Source of the DNA: UBA7330 sp043554545
GTDB taxonomy: Bacteria > Bacteroidota > Bacteroidia > Cytophagales > Cyclobacteriaceae
NCBI GenBank assembly: GCA_043554545.1
Contig: CP121337.1
Span: 2,976,001 to 3,040,000, forward strand
Length of the DNA: 64,000 bases
Direction: 5' to 3'
The translations under genes and the position numbers were made by a program. Below the pieces are notes generated by a model, which did no database searches, was not told the DNA's origin, and was given only the letters and a program-made list of their open reading frames with translations. Every line of letters begins with the position of its first letter. Position 1 is the stretch's first letter. Below are positions 17,996 to 27,171 of the stretch, one piece after another.

Positions 17996-19539
17996 GGGGT
18001 AAGCTTATTTGTGTTTATATCTCTTCTTCGACTATTGAATTCTTTTTCAAACATTTCTTTTAGCTCTACCAACTTATTCGGGTACTCTAACGACAGATCA
18101 TGATCCTCTTTAGGATCTGAATTCAGGTCATGAAGCATATACACTTCCTCCCCTTCAAAATACCTCAACTTCCAGCCATCCCCTGTGACCAGCGCTGCTC
18201 CGCTTTGAGATGCATACCGAACCGCCCCTCTGGCAATGATAAAGTCATGCGCAACCTGTTGATCAGGTTTGTCTAGCAGCGTTGGCAAATAAGATATGCC
18301 ATCTTTCCCCTCGGGCATTTTAATACCAGAAATATCAGCTAGCGTGGGCATTAGATCATAGTTCGCTACCAGCAAACTTGTCTTGCTACCAGGTTTGATT
18401 TTACCTGGCCATTTGATAATCAAAGGCACCCGAATACCCCCTTCCCAGGTTGAAAACTTTTTACCAGATAAATTATTATTCCCATTGAACACATCTTTAT
18501 CTTCCTCTGAATCATATTTATCAGATAGTAGACCCTTATCCTCGTCATAACTTAGTCTATGATCTGGTTCGTAATAAATCTCATGACCATTATCCACTGA
18601 AAAAATGACAACCGTATTATTTTCAATACCTTGAACAACAAGCTCATTCATGATTATGCCGACGTGATCATCAAGCAATTTTACCATTGAGGCATACTCT
18701 TTTTGAGTTTGCGTCAAGCTATCAATAGCTGCAAAATCAGGATGTATCTCAGGTATCATGACATCGCCATGAGGAATCTGAGATGGATGGTATATAAAGA
18801 AAGGCTCATGCCCCTTTTTCTTTCTTATCAACCCTAAAATCTCATTTAAGAATAGATTCTGTGAGTAAGAAGGACCCGGTGTTTTACTATCGGCTGAGGT
18901 GTTACCATCGAAAAAAACCTCTTTACCATTTCGGAATAGTGACCTGGGGTAAAATCCATGAGCATTTTTGTGGTCATAGTAACCAAAATGATGGTCCCAT
19001 CCATGCCTTTCCAGTCGATTAGGCGTAGTTGCAAAACCCCACTCCAACTTACCTACCTGTGCGGTATAATATCCAGCCTTTTTAAGCAGCTGTGGCAAAA
19101 ACACTTCACCGTCCGGAATTGGAAGGTGAAGACTGTCTACCTTATCGGCTACCTCCTGGAAACTGTATTTACCCTCACGGTAGTCAATCCAGGTTCCACC
19201 ATTTACATGATTCCAAGCATTCTTATGAGCGTCGTGGAGACCCGTAAGCAGAGAAGCTCTCGCCGGAAGGCAAAAAGAACAACCGTAGTTATAATCAAAA
19301 GAGATTCCTTGGGCAGCAAGCTTGTCAATATTTGGTGTCTTGATTATTTTTTGACCGTTAAAACCAAGCAATCCACTTCCCAGGTCATCCGCATAAATGA
19401 AAATAATATTTGGTTTGCTTAACGGACGATCATTTGATTGCGCTAATTGGTTACAGGAGATTAAACCTGTAACTCCAATAACTATTGTTAGTGTAGTCCA
19501 TGACAAAAAATATTTGATTCTGACAAAGCTTACTATCAT
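17992..19539 (-). CDS. S1 family sulfatase between the two GH2 genes
   Basis: A 515-residue lipoprotein (signal ending TGLISC29). The formylglycine site is C90-L-P-A-R, followed by ASLLTGLHDAHKN. This is a permitted but less common variant with Leu and Ala in the variable positions, and another Cys lies three residues earlier (CSFC). The metal-binding Asp pair is in IYADDLGSGLLGF, and FSVDNGHEIYY carries the later ligands. QVGKLEWGFA stands where most S1 enzymes have GKWHLG, so Lys is kept but His is replaced. It overlaps the flanking GH2 genes by 4 bp at each end. Sequence outside the core motifs differs clearly from its sulfatase neighbours, so it was not copied along with the GH2 duplication. 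Confidence 0.9.
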   Translation of the reverse strand: MIVSFVRIKYFLSWTTLTIVIGVTGLISCNQLAQSNDRPLSKPNIIFIYADDLGSGLLGFNGQKIIKTPNIDKLAAQGISFDYNYGCSFCLPARASLLTGLHDAHKNAWNHVNGGTWIDYREGKYSFQEVADKVDSLHLPIPDGEVFLPQLLKKAGYYTAQVGKLEWGFATTPNRLERHGWDHHFGYYDHKNAHGFYPRSLFRNGKEVFFDGNTSADSKTPGPSYSQNLFLNEILGLIRKKKGHEPFFIYHPSQIPHGDVMIPEIHPDFAAIDSLTQTQKEYASMVKLLDDHVGIIMNELVVQGIENNTVVIFSVDNGHEIYYEPDHRLSYDEDKGLLSDKYDSEEDKDVFNGNNNLSGKKFSTWEGGIRVPLIIKWPGKIKPGSKTSLLVANYDLMPTLADISGIKMPEGKDGISYLPTLLDKPDQQVAHDFIIARGAVRYASQSGAALVTGDGWKLRYFEGEEVYMLHDLNSDPKEDHDLSLEYPNKLVELKEMFEKEFNSRRRDINTNKLTP

Positions 19540-22445
19540 TGTAATATACGATTTAGAAGATCTCTATTTAATTCCTTCTGTGGGGAGAAATCATCAGATT
19601 TTACATATTTGAGCATACTGGAATACAGCTGTCTGGCAGCTGGTTTGTCTAGAATTTTCGGCAGGTCGATGGCGCAAATCAAAATGCTCCCCTTCCCATA
19701 TTTACTTTCAAAAACCATCCCTAGTTTGTGATTTCTCGCAAAATTATCAATGGTTTGAACCATAGGTTTATAGTCGGCAGGTGTGTCATCAAGTATGATG
19801 GGCTTACTGTTTTTTACCAGGTGCCACCATTGCCAATTACTGTGAAATTCCGTCGGAAAACTCTCAAATAGAGGTGAATCAGGATCACAAATAAATCCAA
19901 GTGAACCCGGCGGAAGCTCAGCTCCTCTTCTGATGGCTATATCAATAAACATGGGAGACCAGAAATCACTTTGAAAACCTCCTGGAATACTATTGGTTAG
20001 CTTGTCATGGTCCGGGAATAAGATGACCTTTCCACCCGCTTCAAGATATTTCCTGGTTTTTAGATCAAGTTGATCTGATAGCTGAACCCCTTCAGGAACA
20101 GTCGTATCAAGTGACTTTGGATAGACCCATATCTCATACTCATTGGTGTACTCTGTACCCGCTATTGAAATAGTGAGTCTGAGTTTTTTAGCCTCCTTAA
20201 TATTGTCCAAACTGAAGCTTACTTCTCCTACTGGTCGCAGCCCACCTCTTTCTATAGTTTCCTTAGTTAAAATACCTTTAGCATACGACACATCACTCTC
20301 GTCAGTGACGATCCAGTTCACTTTTTCCTGCTTAAAATCGTCCGGTCCATAGTGAGCTATATCAACCTTGCCTGTAAAGGTCTCATCATTGGTCCAGGTA
20401 TATTTTTCCATTTTGAGCAGGGGTACTACTTCGCTACAGAATTGATTCCATTTTTCCGGGGTCACGAAACCTTTCGATTCCATGAAATCATTTAGTATGC
20501 CAACAAGTGCTGTTCCCTGACCCGGGAAATCCTGTATATCTAATAGTTGAAAGCCTGCAAAATCTGGGGTTCTCAAAGCAGCCTCAATATCTTCACGATA
20601 GCAGATGGTTGCCAGCTTCCCGGAGGCTTGTACAAAGTCCCCTGCCTGATCCAGCATATTCGCTTTTTCAAGCCTATCTCGAAAAATTTCGTAATTTCTG
20701 GCCCTTGTTACACCCGTAAATTTGGGGATGTCCCTAAAATCCGGGTATACCTGAAATTGTCCTGTTTCGTGCGCAATGATCGGTACATCAATGTTTTGAA
20801 TTGCCTTTGTATAGGTATGTAAAGTGGAAGGTGGTTGATTTTCAATATGAGGTTTCTTAACATCAGAGACAGTAGCAAATGAACCCCTGACACCAAGTTT
20901 TCCTGGTAGTGTGGCAGTTACCCAGAAGTCATCCCCTTTGGCAAAACCAGGGTCCCAGTGCATATTACTACTTCCCTGAGCATATAATCTGCGAGGGTCG
21001 ATATCCTGGAAGTGTGCAACCAACTCAAACATATCTTCATTACGCCCCAATTCATTGCCTAACGTAAACATCATAAAAGAAGGATGATTCCCGAAATTCT
21101 TAAAAATCAACTCTCCCTCCTTCTCTAAATAATCCCTCAAGGTCATATTTACTTTGGATGGGTCTACTTCCAGATAATCGATGTTGTACATTTTACGAAC
21201 AGCCTCATCCTCCATACTCTTCTTATCCATTCCGCTTCGTTTATTGGGAAGTTCTGGCTGCAGGTAGACACCAACCTCATCAGCTGCTTGCATGGCCTCC
21301 TCCGGTGGACACCAAGAGTGAAACCGCCAGTGGTTGATCCCATAAGATTTTAATTGCCTGAACAGCTTCAGCCATGCAGGTTTATCCATAGGGGGATAGC
21401 CTGTAAGGGGGTAATTGGCGCAATCCAGCCGACCTCTTAGAAAGATTCTTTTATCGTTAAGTAAAAGATATTTTCCTTCTCTCCTGAATTCCCTCATGCC
21501 AAAATCCACCTGTTTTGTACTTATGAATTTTTCACTTCCTGAGTTCACTGATAACTCCAGGTTTAGCCTTATTAATGAAGGATCAAACTCATCCCATAAT
21601 GGGGCATCCTTATCAAATACATAGGTTAACTCAAATACCTTTTCATTGGATATTCCTGACAATGATTCCTCCATCGCTTTAAACTTCATTGGGTTGTCTG
21701 TATTCCAACTTTCAGCATTTATTAGCAATTCACCATCTACTTCGATATCGGACATGTTTCCGGTAGTAACTTTGATCATCACCTGATTATTTGCAACATC
21801 CGGGTAAACCTGGAGATCCTGAACCCAAACAGGATTAGACACTTGAAGCTCAATTCTGCCAACAATACCATTCCAGTTCGTCTGAGTCCGTTCATCCACT
21901 GCATGTGACGGACCTACTGGTGGTAGCTTTGAATTATCAACCAATACCGTAAGGGTATGCTTACCCGGCTTAATTGCTTTTGTCAGATCAAAATATTGAG
22001 GTGCACTTAAAGTATTTTCATATCCACATTTGATATCATCAAACCAGACATGGGTATCCTTGGTGCGCTCTAAGAGAAGCTCCACATGTTTACCTACCCA
22101 GGATTCAGGAATATCTATCTCTTTCTGATACCATGCCGCTCCTTTCCAGTACCATACCCGTGAAAGTCGGTCTATTACTTTTTCATCTAACAATATCCCT
22201 TTCTTGTTCTCATCGGTTGTTCCTGGCAGTTGTACAGAATCTGAGAACTTCTTGTTGAACCATTTCTCTTTCAAGCCTTCATTTGCCGAATCCAATTGAA
22301 AACTCCAGGTCCCGGAAAGGTCCACAGTTTTGGGGAATTCTTTTGCCGTATGGTCACAACTTGAGGTTATTGACAAAATGAAAATTCCAAAACATAGATG
22401 ATTTAAGAATCTCTGAAAATAATTAAATAAGCTATCCTTCATCAT
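19536..22445 (-). CDS. GH2-like beta-glycosidase B, lipoprotein
   Basis: A 969-residue paralogue of the product of 15071-17995, with the same domain order and no large indels. The lipoprotein signal ends SITSSC30. The candidate acid/base is Glu465 in FTLGNELGRNE and the candidate nucleophile is Glu560 in IAHETGQFQVYPDF. It starts MM, so the second Met is an equally good start. It is 2 bp from the preceding sulfatase gene and overlaps the next by 4 bp. Substitutions cluster in loops after the acid/base (for example WVTATLPGKLGV against WVISKTTLDLPV), which suggests the two copies prefer different sulfation states or linkages. Confidence 0.85.
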   Translation of the reverse strand: MMKDSLFNYFQRFLNHLCFGIFILSITSSCDHTAKEFPKTVDLSGTWSFQLDSANEGLKEKWFNKKFSDSVQLPGTTDENKKGILLDEKVIDRLSRVWYWKGAAWYQKEIDIPESWVGKHVELLLERTKDTHVWFDDIKCGYENTLSAPQYFDLTKAIKPGKHTLTVLVDNSKLPPVGPSHAVDERTQTNWNGIVGRIELQVSNPVWVQDLQVYPDVANNQVMIKVTTGNMSDIEVDGELLINAESWNTDNPMKFKAMEESLSGISNEKVFELTYVFDKDAPLWDEFDPSLIRLNLELSVNSGSEKFISTKQVDFGMREFRREGKYLLLNDKRIFLRGRLDCANYPLTGYPPMDKPAWLKLFRQLKSYGINHWRFHSWCPPEEAMQAADEVGVYLQPELPNKRSGMDKKSMEDEAVRKMYNIDYLEVDPSKVNMTLRDYLEKEGELIFKNFGNHPSFMMFTLGNELGRNEDMFELVAHFQDIDPRRLYAQGSSNMHWDPGFAKGDDFWVTATLPGKLGVRGSFATVSDVKKPHIENQPPSTLHTYTKAIQNIDVPIIAHETGQFQVYPDFRDIPKFTGVTRARNYEIFRDRLEKANMLDQAGDFVQASGKLATICYREDIEAALRTPDFAGFQLLDIQDFPGQGTALVGILNDFMESKGFVTPEKWNQFCSEVVPLLKMEKYTWTNDETFTGKVDIAHYGPDDFKQEKVNWIVTDESDVSYAKGILTKETIERGGLRPVGEVSFSLDNIKEAKKLRLTISIAGTEYTNEYEIWVYPKSLDTTVPEGVQLSDQLDLKTRKYLEAGGKVILFPDHDKLTNSIPGGFQSDFWSPMFIDIAIRRGAELPPGSLGFICDPDSPLFESFPTEFHSNWQWWHLVKNSKPIILDDTPADYKPMVQTIDNFARNHKLGMVFESKYGKGSILICAIDLPKILDKPAARQLYSSMLKYVKSDDFSPQKELNRDLLNRILQ

Positions 22446-22447
22446 TG

Positions 22448-23953
22448 CTATTTATTAAAATTTGATAACCCACTTTCTAACACAAACTGTAAATCATCTG
22501 CTAACCTATGGGCTGTTTTTGGTCGATCTGTTATTAAATTGTTTCTTTCCGACGGGTCTTCTTTCAGGTCATACAATTCACCTTTGGAATCTTCGAATCT
22601 GATATACTTCATATGCTCATCCCTGATTGCCAGCCCATTTTCTGCTTTATTTGCCTGCTCCAGAATAAAACGGGCACCTTTCTCTTCTTTTCCAATGAAA
22701 GTATCCCAATAGTTTCTGCTGTCCAAAGCTGCGTTTTCAGGAATCATTACGTTGAGAAAACTACCAAAAGACGCCAATAAGTCCACCTGACTTACAAGTG
22801 CTCCGGAAACTTTTGGTTTCACCATGGACGGCCATCGGACAATAAGCGGTACCCTCGTACCTCCTTCATAAATGCTATATTTTCCACCTCTATATATTCC
22901 TGCGGCTTTATGCTCACCCTGGTCTGAGTCATCCTGATAACCACCATCAATAAATACAGGTCCATTATCACTGGTAAAAATTAGGATGGTATTGTTTTCG
23001 ATCTCAGCTTCCTTCAATGCCTCCATGACCTGTCCTACGCTCCAGTCCAATTGAACAATGTTATCCCCTCGGTAACCAAAGTTTGATTTGCCCTTAAAGC
23101 GAGAATTAGGTAAGCGAGGAGCATGAATATCATTTGTGGATAAAATGAAGAAAAAGGGATTATCCTTATTACTCGAAATAAATTCTTTTGCTTCTTTGAT
23201 CAAATCAAAAGCAATATCCTGATCATTCCACAAGGCCTGCTTGCCTCCTTTCATATACCCGATCCTACCCACACCATTAATGACTGTACATTGATGACCC
23301 CGGTCTCCCTCATAGACTGTCACTGATTCCGGGTTAAGGATCGCATCAGGATATTTTGTTCCGGCGACTGAATCAGGAATTCGTCTTTTTGAAACAGTTA
23401 TCGGATCATTGATGTCATGGTTATACACCTGATGATTTTCTACATAAACAAATGGTGCTCTGTCATTCGAATAAGGGATGATAAAACATTCGTCAAAACC
23501 AGCTTCAAGTGGACCTGGCTTGATGGCTTTATTCCAATCCAGATTTCCATTTCCTATTCCCAAATGCCATTTACCTACAATTGCTGTTTTATAACCTGCC
23601 TTTTGAAACAAATTACCCATCGTAAATTGATCAACTTGAATTGAAGCAGGCGCATTGATGCCCTGTATTCCCAAATTCTTTCTAAATCCCATCTGTCCAG
23701 TAAGCAAGGCATACCGGGAGGGACTGCAAGTTGATGCTGCACAATGTCCATCTGTAAATCGAATGCCCTGACTGGCCAGCAGATCTATATTTGGAGTAGG
23801 TATACCTGTAGCTCCCTGTACACCAATATCACCATAGCCAATATCATCTGTATAGATAATCACTACATTTGGTAGATTGGCATTTTCATTGCATGAGCAA
23901 AATAACAGTAAAAACGCAGCCAAGAGCATATGATATTGTGTGTATTTATTCAT
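22448..23953 (-). CDS. S1 family sulfatase, lipoprotein
   Basis: A 501-residue protein with a lipoprotein signal (MNKYTQYHMLLAAFLLLFCSC). The formylglycine motif is C76-S-P-S-R, followed by YALLTGQMGFRKN. The metal pair is in YTDDIGYGDIGVQG, VGKWHLGIGN is the GKWHLG signature, and FTSDNGPVFIDGGY carries the late ligands. The C-terminal ELYDLKEDPSERNNL segment is typical of arylsulfatase A-like enzymes. It ends 2 bp before the GH2 B start, so it is translationally linked to it. It resembles the sulfatase at 9679-11172 in its late DNG region and domain size. Exo-6-O or 4-O sulfatase activity on galactose or fucose units is possible but unproven. Confidence 0.92.
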   Translation of the reverse strand: MNKYTQYHMLLAAFLLLFCSCNENANLPNVVIIYTDDIGYGDIGVQGATGIPTPNIDLLASQGIRFTDGHCAASTCSPSRYALLTGQMGFRKNLGIQGINAPASIQVDQFTMGNLFQKAGYKTAIVGKWHLGIGNGNLDWNKAIKPGPLEAGFDECFIIPYSNDRAPFVYVENHQVYNHDINDPITVSKRRIPDSVAGTKYPDAILNPESVTVYEGDRGHQCTVINGVGRIGYMKGGKQALWNDQDIAFDLIKEAKEFISSNKDNPFFFILSTNDIHAPRLPNSRFKGKSNFGYRGDNIVQLDWSVGQVMEALKEAEIENNTILIFTSDNGPVFIDGGYQDDSDQGEHKAAGIYRGGKYSIYEGGTRVPLIVRWPSMVKPKVSGALVSQVDLLASFGSFLNVMIPENAALDSRNYWDTFIGKEEKGARFILEQANKAENGLAIRDEHMKYIRFEDSKGELYDLKEDPSERNNLITDRPKTAHRLADDLQFVLESGLSNFNK

Positions 23954-23998
23954 GTGCTATAATGATGATCCATTTTCAATAATGATTGCTAATGCTAA

Positions 23999-25639
23999 TT
24001 ATTCAACTATAAATAATCCTACTCCGTCAGGACTAAGTTTTACAAGCATTTCATCCTCATAATAACCAAGCTCTTTTTGTCTCCAAACGTCGTATACTTT
24101 TAATTTTCCGTTCTCAGATACTTCACTCCACGATACTTTAATAACTGATTCCTTTTGAGTATTCCTGTTAAACAGAGCCAAAACCTTCGAGCCATCAGCC
24201 AGCTTTTTAATCATAACTGTTTCATGCTCATTTTCTCTTATCACTTCCGCAACATGAGTAAGTTCATCCTGATTGATATTTAATATATCCGCATTAGTCA
24301 GTAAACCAAAGGTGAAATCATCCATTTCAAGAATATCACTGGAAAAGAAAAAGGGAGCACATACGATTGACCAGAGAGATACGTACTGATAACGTTGATT
24401 GGTATTTAGACTAATCTCTTTGGAGGGATCGGTTTTATTCCAAACATCCCGCAGCTTGTGGATATACATAAAATCAGGGTCGTTCCAATGACCCGGTCCA
24501 CTAAACTCCCTTAGGTCTTTAGCCATTCGCATGGCTTCTTTAAAATAATTACTTACATTGTGATTAAGATCGCCTCCTATTCGCCACGATTGGATACCCA
24601 GTTCAGGAGCCCACGTCCAGGGTTCTTCTCTTCCATATTGACACAAGTTGAAAAAGATATCACGATCCTGCTCTTTCAGATATGTTGTCATTGGTTTCCA
24701 ATATTCTCTTTGGTGGTACTCAGGATTATCAGCTCTGATGGCCTTGAGTTCTTCTCTTCCACCACAAAGGTCATATTTCAACAGGTCAAAACCCCATCGG
24801 GCATATTGTCGGGCATCCTGTTGCTGATAACCAAAAGATCCGGCATAATCCTGGCAGGTAGTAATTCCGGGTGATGAGTATATGCCTGCCTTCAAACCGT
24901 AACTGTGTACATAATCGGTCATTGATTTCATGTCAGGAAAACTTTCATTTGGTATAATATTACCCTTTGAGTCGCGGATTTCACCAATAGCGCCTTCATA
25001 GCTAAAACCCTCAAACATTTTGACCACTTTGTCCCTTCTGTTCGCATACAGCTCAGGGCTCAATTTCATCCAGCAATCATCAATTCCTATATACTGAAAC
25101 CCGACATCAGCCAAGCCTTGTTCCACAAAAATATCTGCCGTTTTCCTGACTATTTCATCACTAATAAAGATCATTTGCCCGCCCCATGAGTTCCATCCTG
25201 TAGGAGGTGTCAGCGCTATTTCATCACCAACAATAAGCTTAAATGAACGAGTTGCTTCCCCATGCGCATTCGTTGAGGAAAAAATCATATCGTACTCTCC
25301 TTTTTCTGAAGGGACAATACCTGTAATTATCCCTTTGTTTGAATCGAGAACCAGGCCATCAGTTAATCCATCTACACTGAACTTTATAGGACGTTCCCCC
25401 TGACAGGGAATGCGGTATATAAATTTCTTCCCTGGCCTTGCACCAGCCACTTTTGGCCCATTGATTCGTGGTGATTTTTTGGCTTGAGGTCTAAGTATTT
25501 CGTTTTCCTGAATTCGTGCGTCATACACCTCATCATTTGATGATTTACAAGCATTTAGTGAAAACGCGATTATTACAATGGCTATTCCGAAAGTTCCTTT
25601 CATTAACCAGGTATGTGGTGTTTTTTTGGATATTATCAT
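23999..25639 (-). CDS. GH27 alpha-galactosidase-type glycosidase, lipoprotein
   Basis: I place the start at the ATG at 25639. The longer reading begins at a TTG at 25648 overlapping the upstream stop. The product is 546 residues with a lipoprotein signal ending FSLNAC31. An Ig-like putative sugar-binding domain (about 60-140) precedes the TIM barrel, which opens LTPPTGWNSWGG. Catalytic residues are visible: nucleophile Asp290 in LLKYDLCGG and acid/base Asp357 in SWRIGGDLN. The GIDDCWM and GHWNDPDFMYI motifs also fit. GH27 includes alpha-galactosidases, alpha-N-acetylgalactosaminidases and beta-L-arabinopyranosidases. It starts 5 bp after the preceding sulfatase gene. Its presence beside GH95 suggests a galactose- and fucose-containing glycan. 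Confidence 0.92.
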   Translation of the reverse strand: MIISKKTPHTWLMKGTFGIAIVIIAFSLNACKSSNDEVYDARIQENEILRPQAKKSPRINGPKVAGARPGKKFIYRIPCQGERPIKFSVDGLTDGLVLDSNKGIITGIVPSEKGEYDMIFSSTNAHGEATRSFKLIVGDEIALTPPTGWNSWGGQMIFISDEIVRKTADIFVEQGLADVGFQYIGIDDCWMKLSPELYANRRDKVVKMFEGFSYEGAIGEIRDSKGNIIPNESFPDMKSMTDYVHSYGLKAGIYSSPGITTCQDYAGSFGYQQQDARQYARWGFDLLKYDLCGGREELKAIRADNPEYHQREYWKPMTTYLKEQDRDIFFNLCQYGREEPWTWAPELGIQSWRIGGDLNHNVSNYFKEAMRMAKDLREFSGPGHWNDPDFMYIHKLRDVWNKTDPSKEISLNTNQRYQYVSLWSIVCAPFFFSSDILEMDDFTFGLLTNADILNINQDELTHVAEVIRENEHETVMIKKLADGSKVLALFNRNTQKESVIKVSWSEVSENGKLKVYDVWRQKELGYYEDEMLVKLSPDGVGLFIVE

Positions 25640-25644
25640 ATGAG

Positions 25645-27159
25645 TCAATTAGCCTGATTAGTAATTGTGTTGCCTTTGAAGCTAAATAATGGAACTAAAG
25701 TTTCTTTTACATTCTCGTATGTGCCCCAGAATTCCTTTCCTTGATTATTGGTGAATTCATAGGGAGTATTTCCGTCGTTTACTTGAGTTTTTTCTGATTT
25801 CAGTAAAGCTCGCAATCGATCAAGATGCAACTTGTGATTATCGTCTGCCGCCAGGTTTTTTAATTCATTCGGGTCATTGGACAGATCAAATAGTTGTGTA
25901 CGCCTTTCCTCATCAACACAGTATTCTATGAGCTTAAACCGATCATCCCTAACCGAACGCTGCCAGGACATAAATGCGAAATACAAATCTTCTCTATGCA
26001 TTACTTCCTTGTTGTCGATAGTGCTATTTAAACTTTTATACTGCACCTGTTCAGGAACCGCAAGCCCTGCTCGTTCACAAAGTGTAGGGTTGATATCATA
26101 TATGTAGCACAGTTGATCTCTTACTTCTCCATTGGGTATTCCAGGACCTGAAATGATAAATGGCACTTTCACTGAATGCTCATAAACATTCTGTTTTCCC
26201 ATGAGTCCGTGTCTGCCCATAGCCAGACCATTGTCGGAAGTAAAGACAATGATTGTATTGTCATATTTTCCCGTGCTTTTCAAGGCCTCTATGACCCTTC
26301 CAATCTGATGATCAGTATAGGAAATAAGTGCGTAATAGTCAGCCAGGTGCCTTTTGATTTCATCCGGTTCTCTGGGGAAGCCTGCCAGTTTTTCATCACG
26401 GATATCAAGCATGCCATTATCAAACGGATGCTGAGGTAGATATGAAACCGGAAGCTCCATCTCTTCATACCTGTATAATTCCCGGAACTCTTCAGGTGAC
26501 TGCCGGGGGTCATGCGGAGTTTGAAATGAGAGATAGGCAAAAAAGGGTTTATCATTTTCTGCCTGACTATCTAAAAACCGGATACTTGCATCTGCGTAAA
26601 TCTTCGCAGAATGTGTGCCTTCATGTAGCACTTCTTTTTCTTTTGAATAATCCCCTTCGGGCGAAAAGGGACTTAGGGGAAGTCTATATTGGTTACCTGT
26701 CATTCCCCTGAATAGTATTTTATCGCCGGTACTAAAAGAACGTGCGAAATGCCCTTCACGGCCGGGTTCATTTTTTCCGGTGGCAAAAGTTGTGTAACCA
26801 TTTTCGCGAAAGACCTGGGGTAGCGTTTTATACTTTTCTGAAATTTCGTAACCCCATTTCCCCTGGTTCTCTAGGTTCCACAAGGTGAGCCCACTGAACA
26901 AAGAGGCTCTGGATGGAGAACATACTGCCGGAGAGCTGCCCCCCATGATGTAGGCATTTGTAAATGATATGCCCTCCCGGCTAAGCTGATCCATATTGGG
27001 TGTCTGGATGGCTTTATTTCCTAATGCATGGATGGTATTCACGTTCTGATCATCCGTGAGGATAAATAATACATTTGGTTGTCTGGCTTGCTCACAGTTG
27101 GTACAAATCAGAATCAACACCAGGATAGAAATCAAAAAAGATAGTCTGTATTTTCTCAT
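25645..27159 (-). CDS. S1 family sulfatase, choline/iduronate sulfatase-like
   Basis: A 504-residue lipoprotein (signal ending ILICTNC). The formylglycine motif is C80-S-P-S-R, followed by ASLFSGLTLW. The metal pair sits in LTDDQNVNTIHALG, and the N-terminus with TPNMDQLSREG resembles the choline sulfatase/iduronate-2-sulfatase branch of S1. FATGKNEPGREG replaces GKWHLG, which means that the usual substrate-side His is absent. FTSDNGLAMGRHGLMGKQN carries the late metal ligands and the conserved Lys. It is the gene before the GH27, only 5 bp away. Branch assignment is by eye and moderate; the sulfatase call itself is firm. Confidence 0.9.
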   Translation of the reverse strand: MRKYRLSFLISILVLILICTNCEQARQPNVLFILTDDQNVNTIHALGNKAIQTPNMDQLSREGISFTNAYIMGGSSPAVCSPSRASLFSGLTLWNLENQGKWGYEISEKYKTLPQVFRENGYTTFATGKNEPGREGHFARSFSTGDKILFRGMTGNQYRLPLSPFSPEGDYSKEKEVLHEGTHSAKIYADASIRFLDSQAENDKPFFAYLSFQTPHDPRQSPEEFRELYRYEEMELPVSYLPQHPFDNGMLDIRDEKLAGFPREPDEIKRHLADYYALISYTDHQIGRVIEALKSTGKYDNTIIVFTSDNGLAMGRHGLMGKQNVYEHSVKVPFIISGPGIPNGEVRDQLCYIYDINPTLCERAGLAVPEQVQYKSLNSTIDNKEVMHREDLYFAFMSWQRSVRDDRFKLIEYCVDEERRTQLFDLSNDPNELKNLAADDNHKLHLDRLRALLKSEKTQVNDGNTPYEFTNNQGKEFWGTYENVKETLVPLFSFKGNTITNQAN

Positions 27160-27171
27160 AAGTTTAATCCA

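Noticed and set aside
15071..22445. Assembly duplication as the cause of the two GH2 genes
   Set aside because: The proteins differ at many positions throughout and the flanking sulfatases are unlike, so the copies are real and not recent.
25640..25648. TTG start for the GH27 gene with a 4-bp overlap with the upstream sulfatase
   Set aside because: An ATG three codons later at 25639 is a better start and leaves the lipoprotein signal unchanged.
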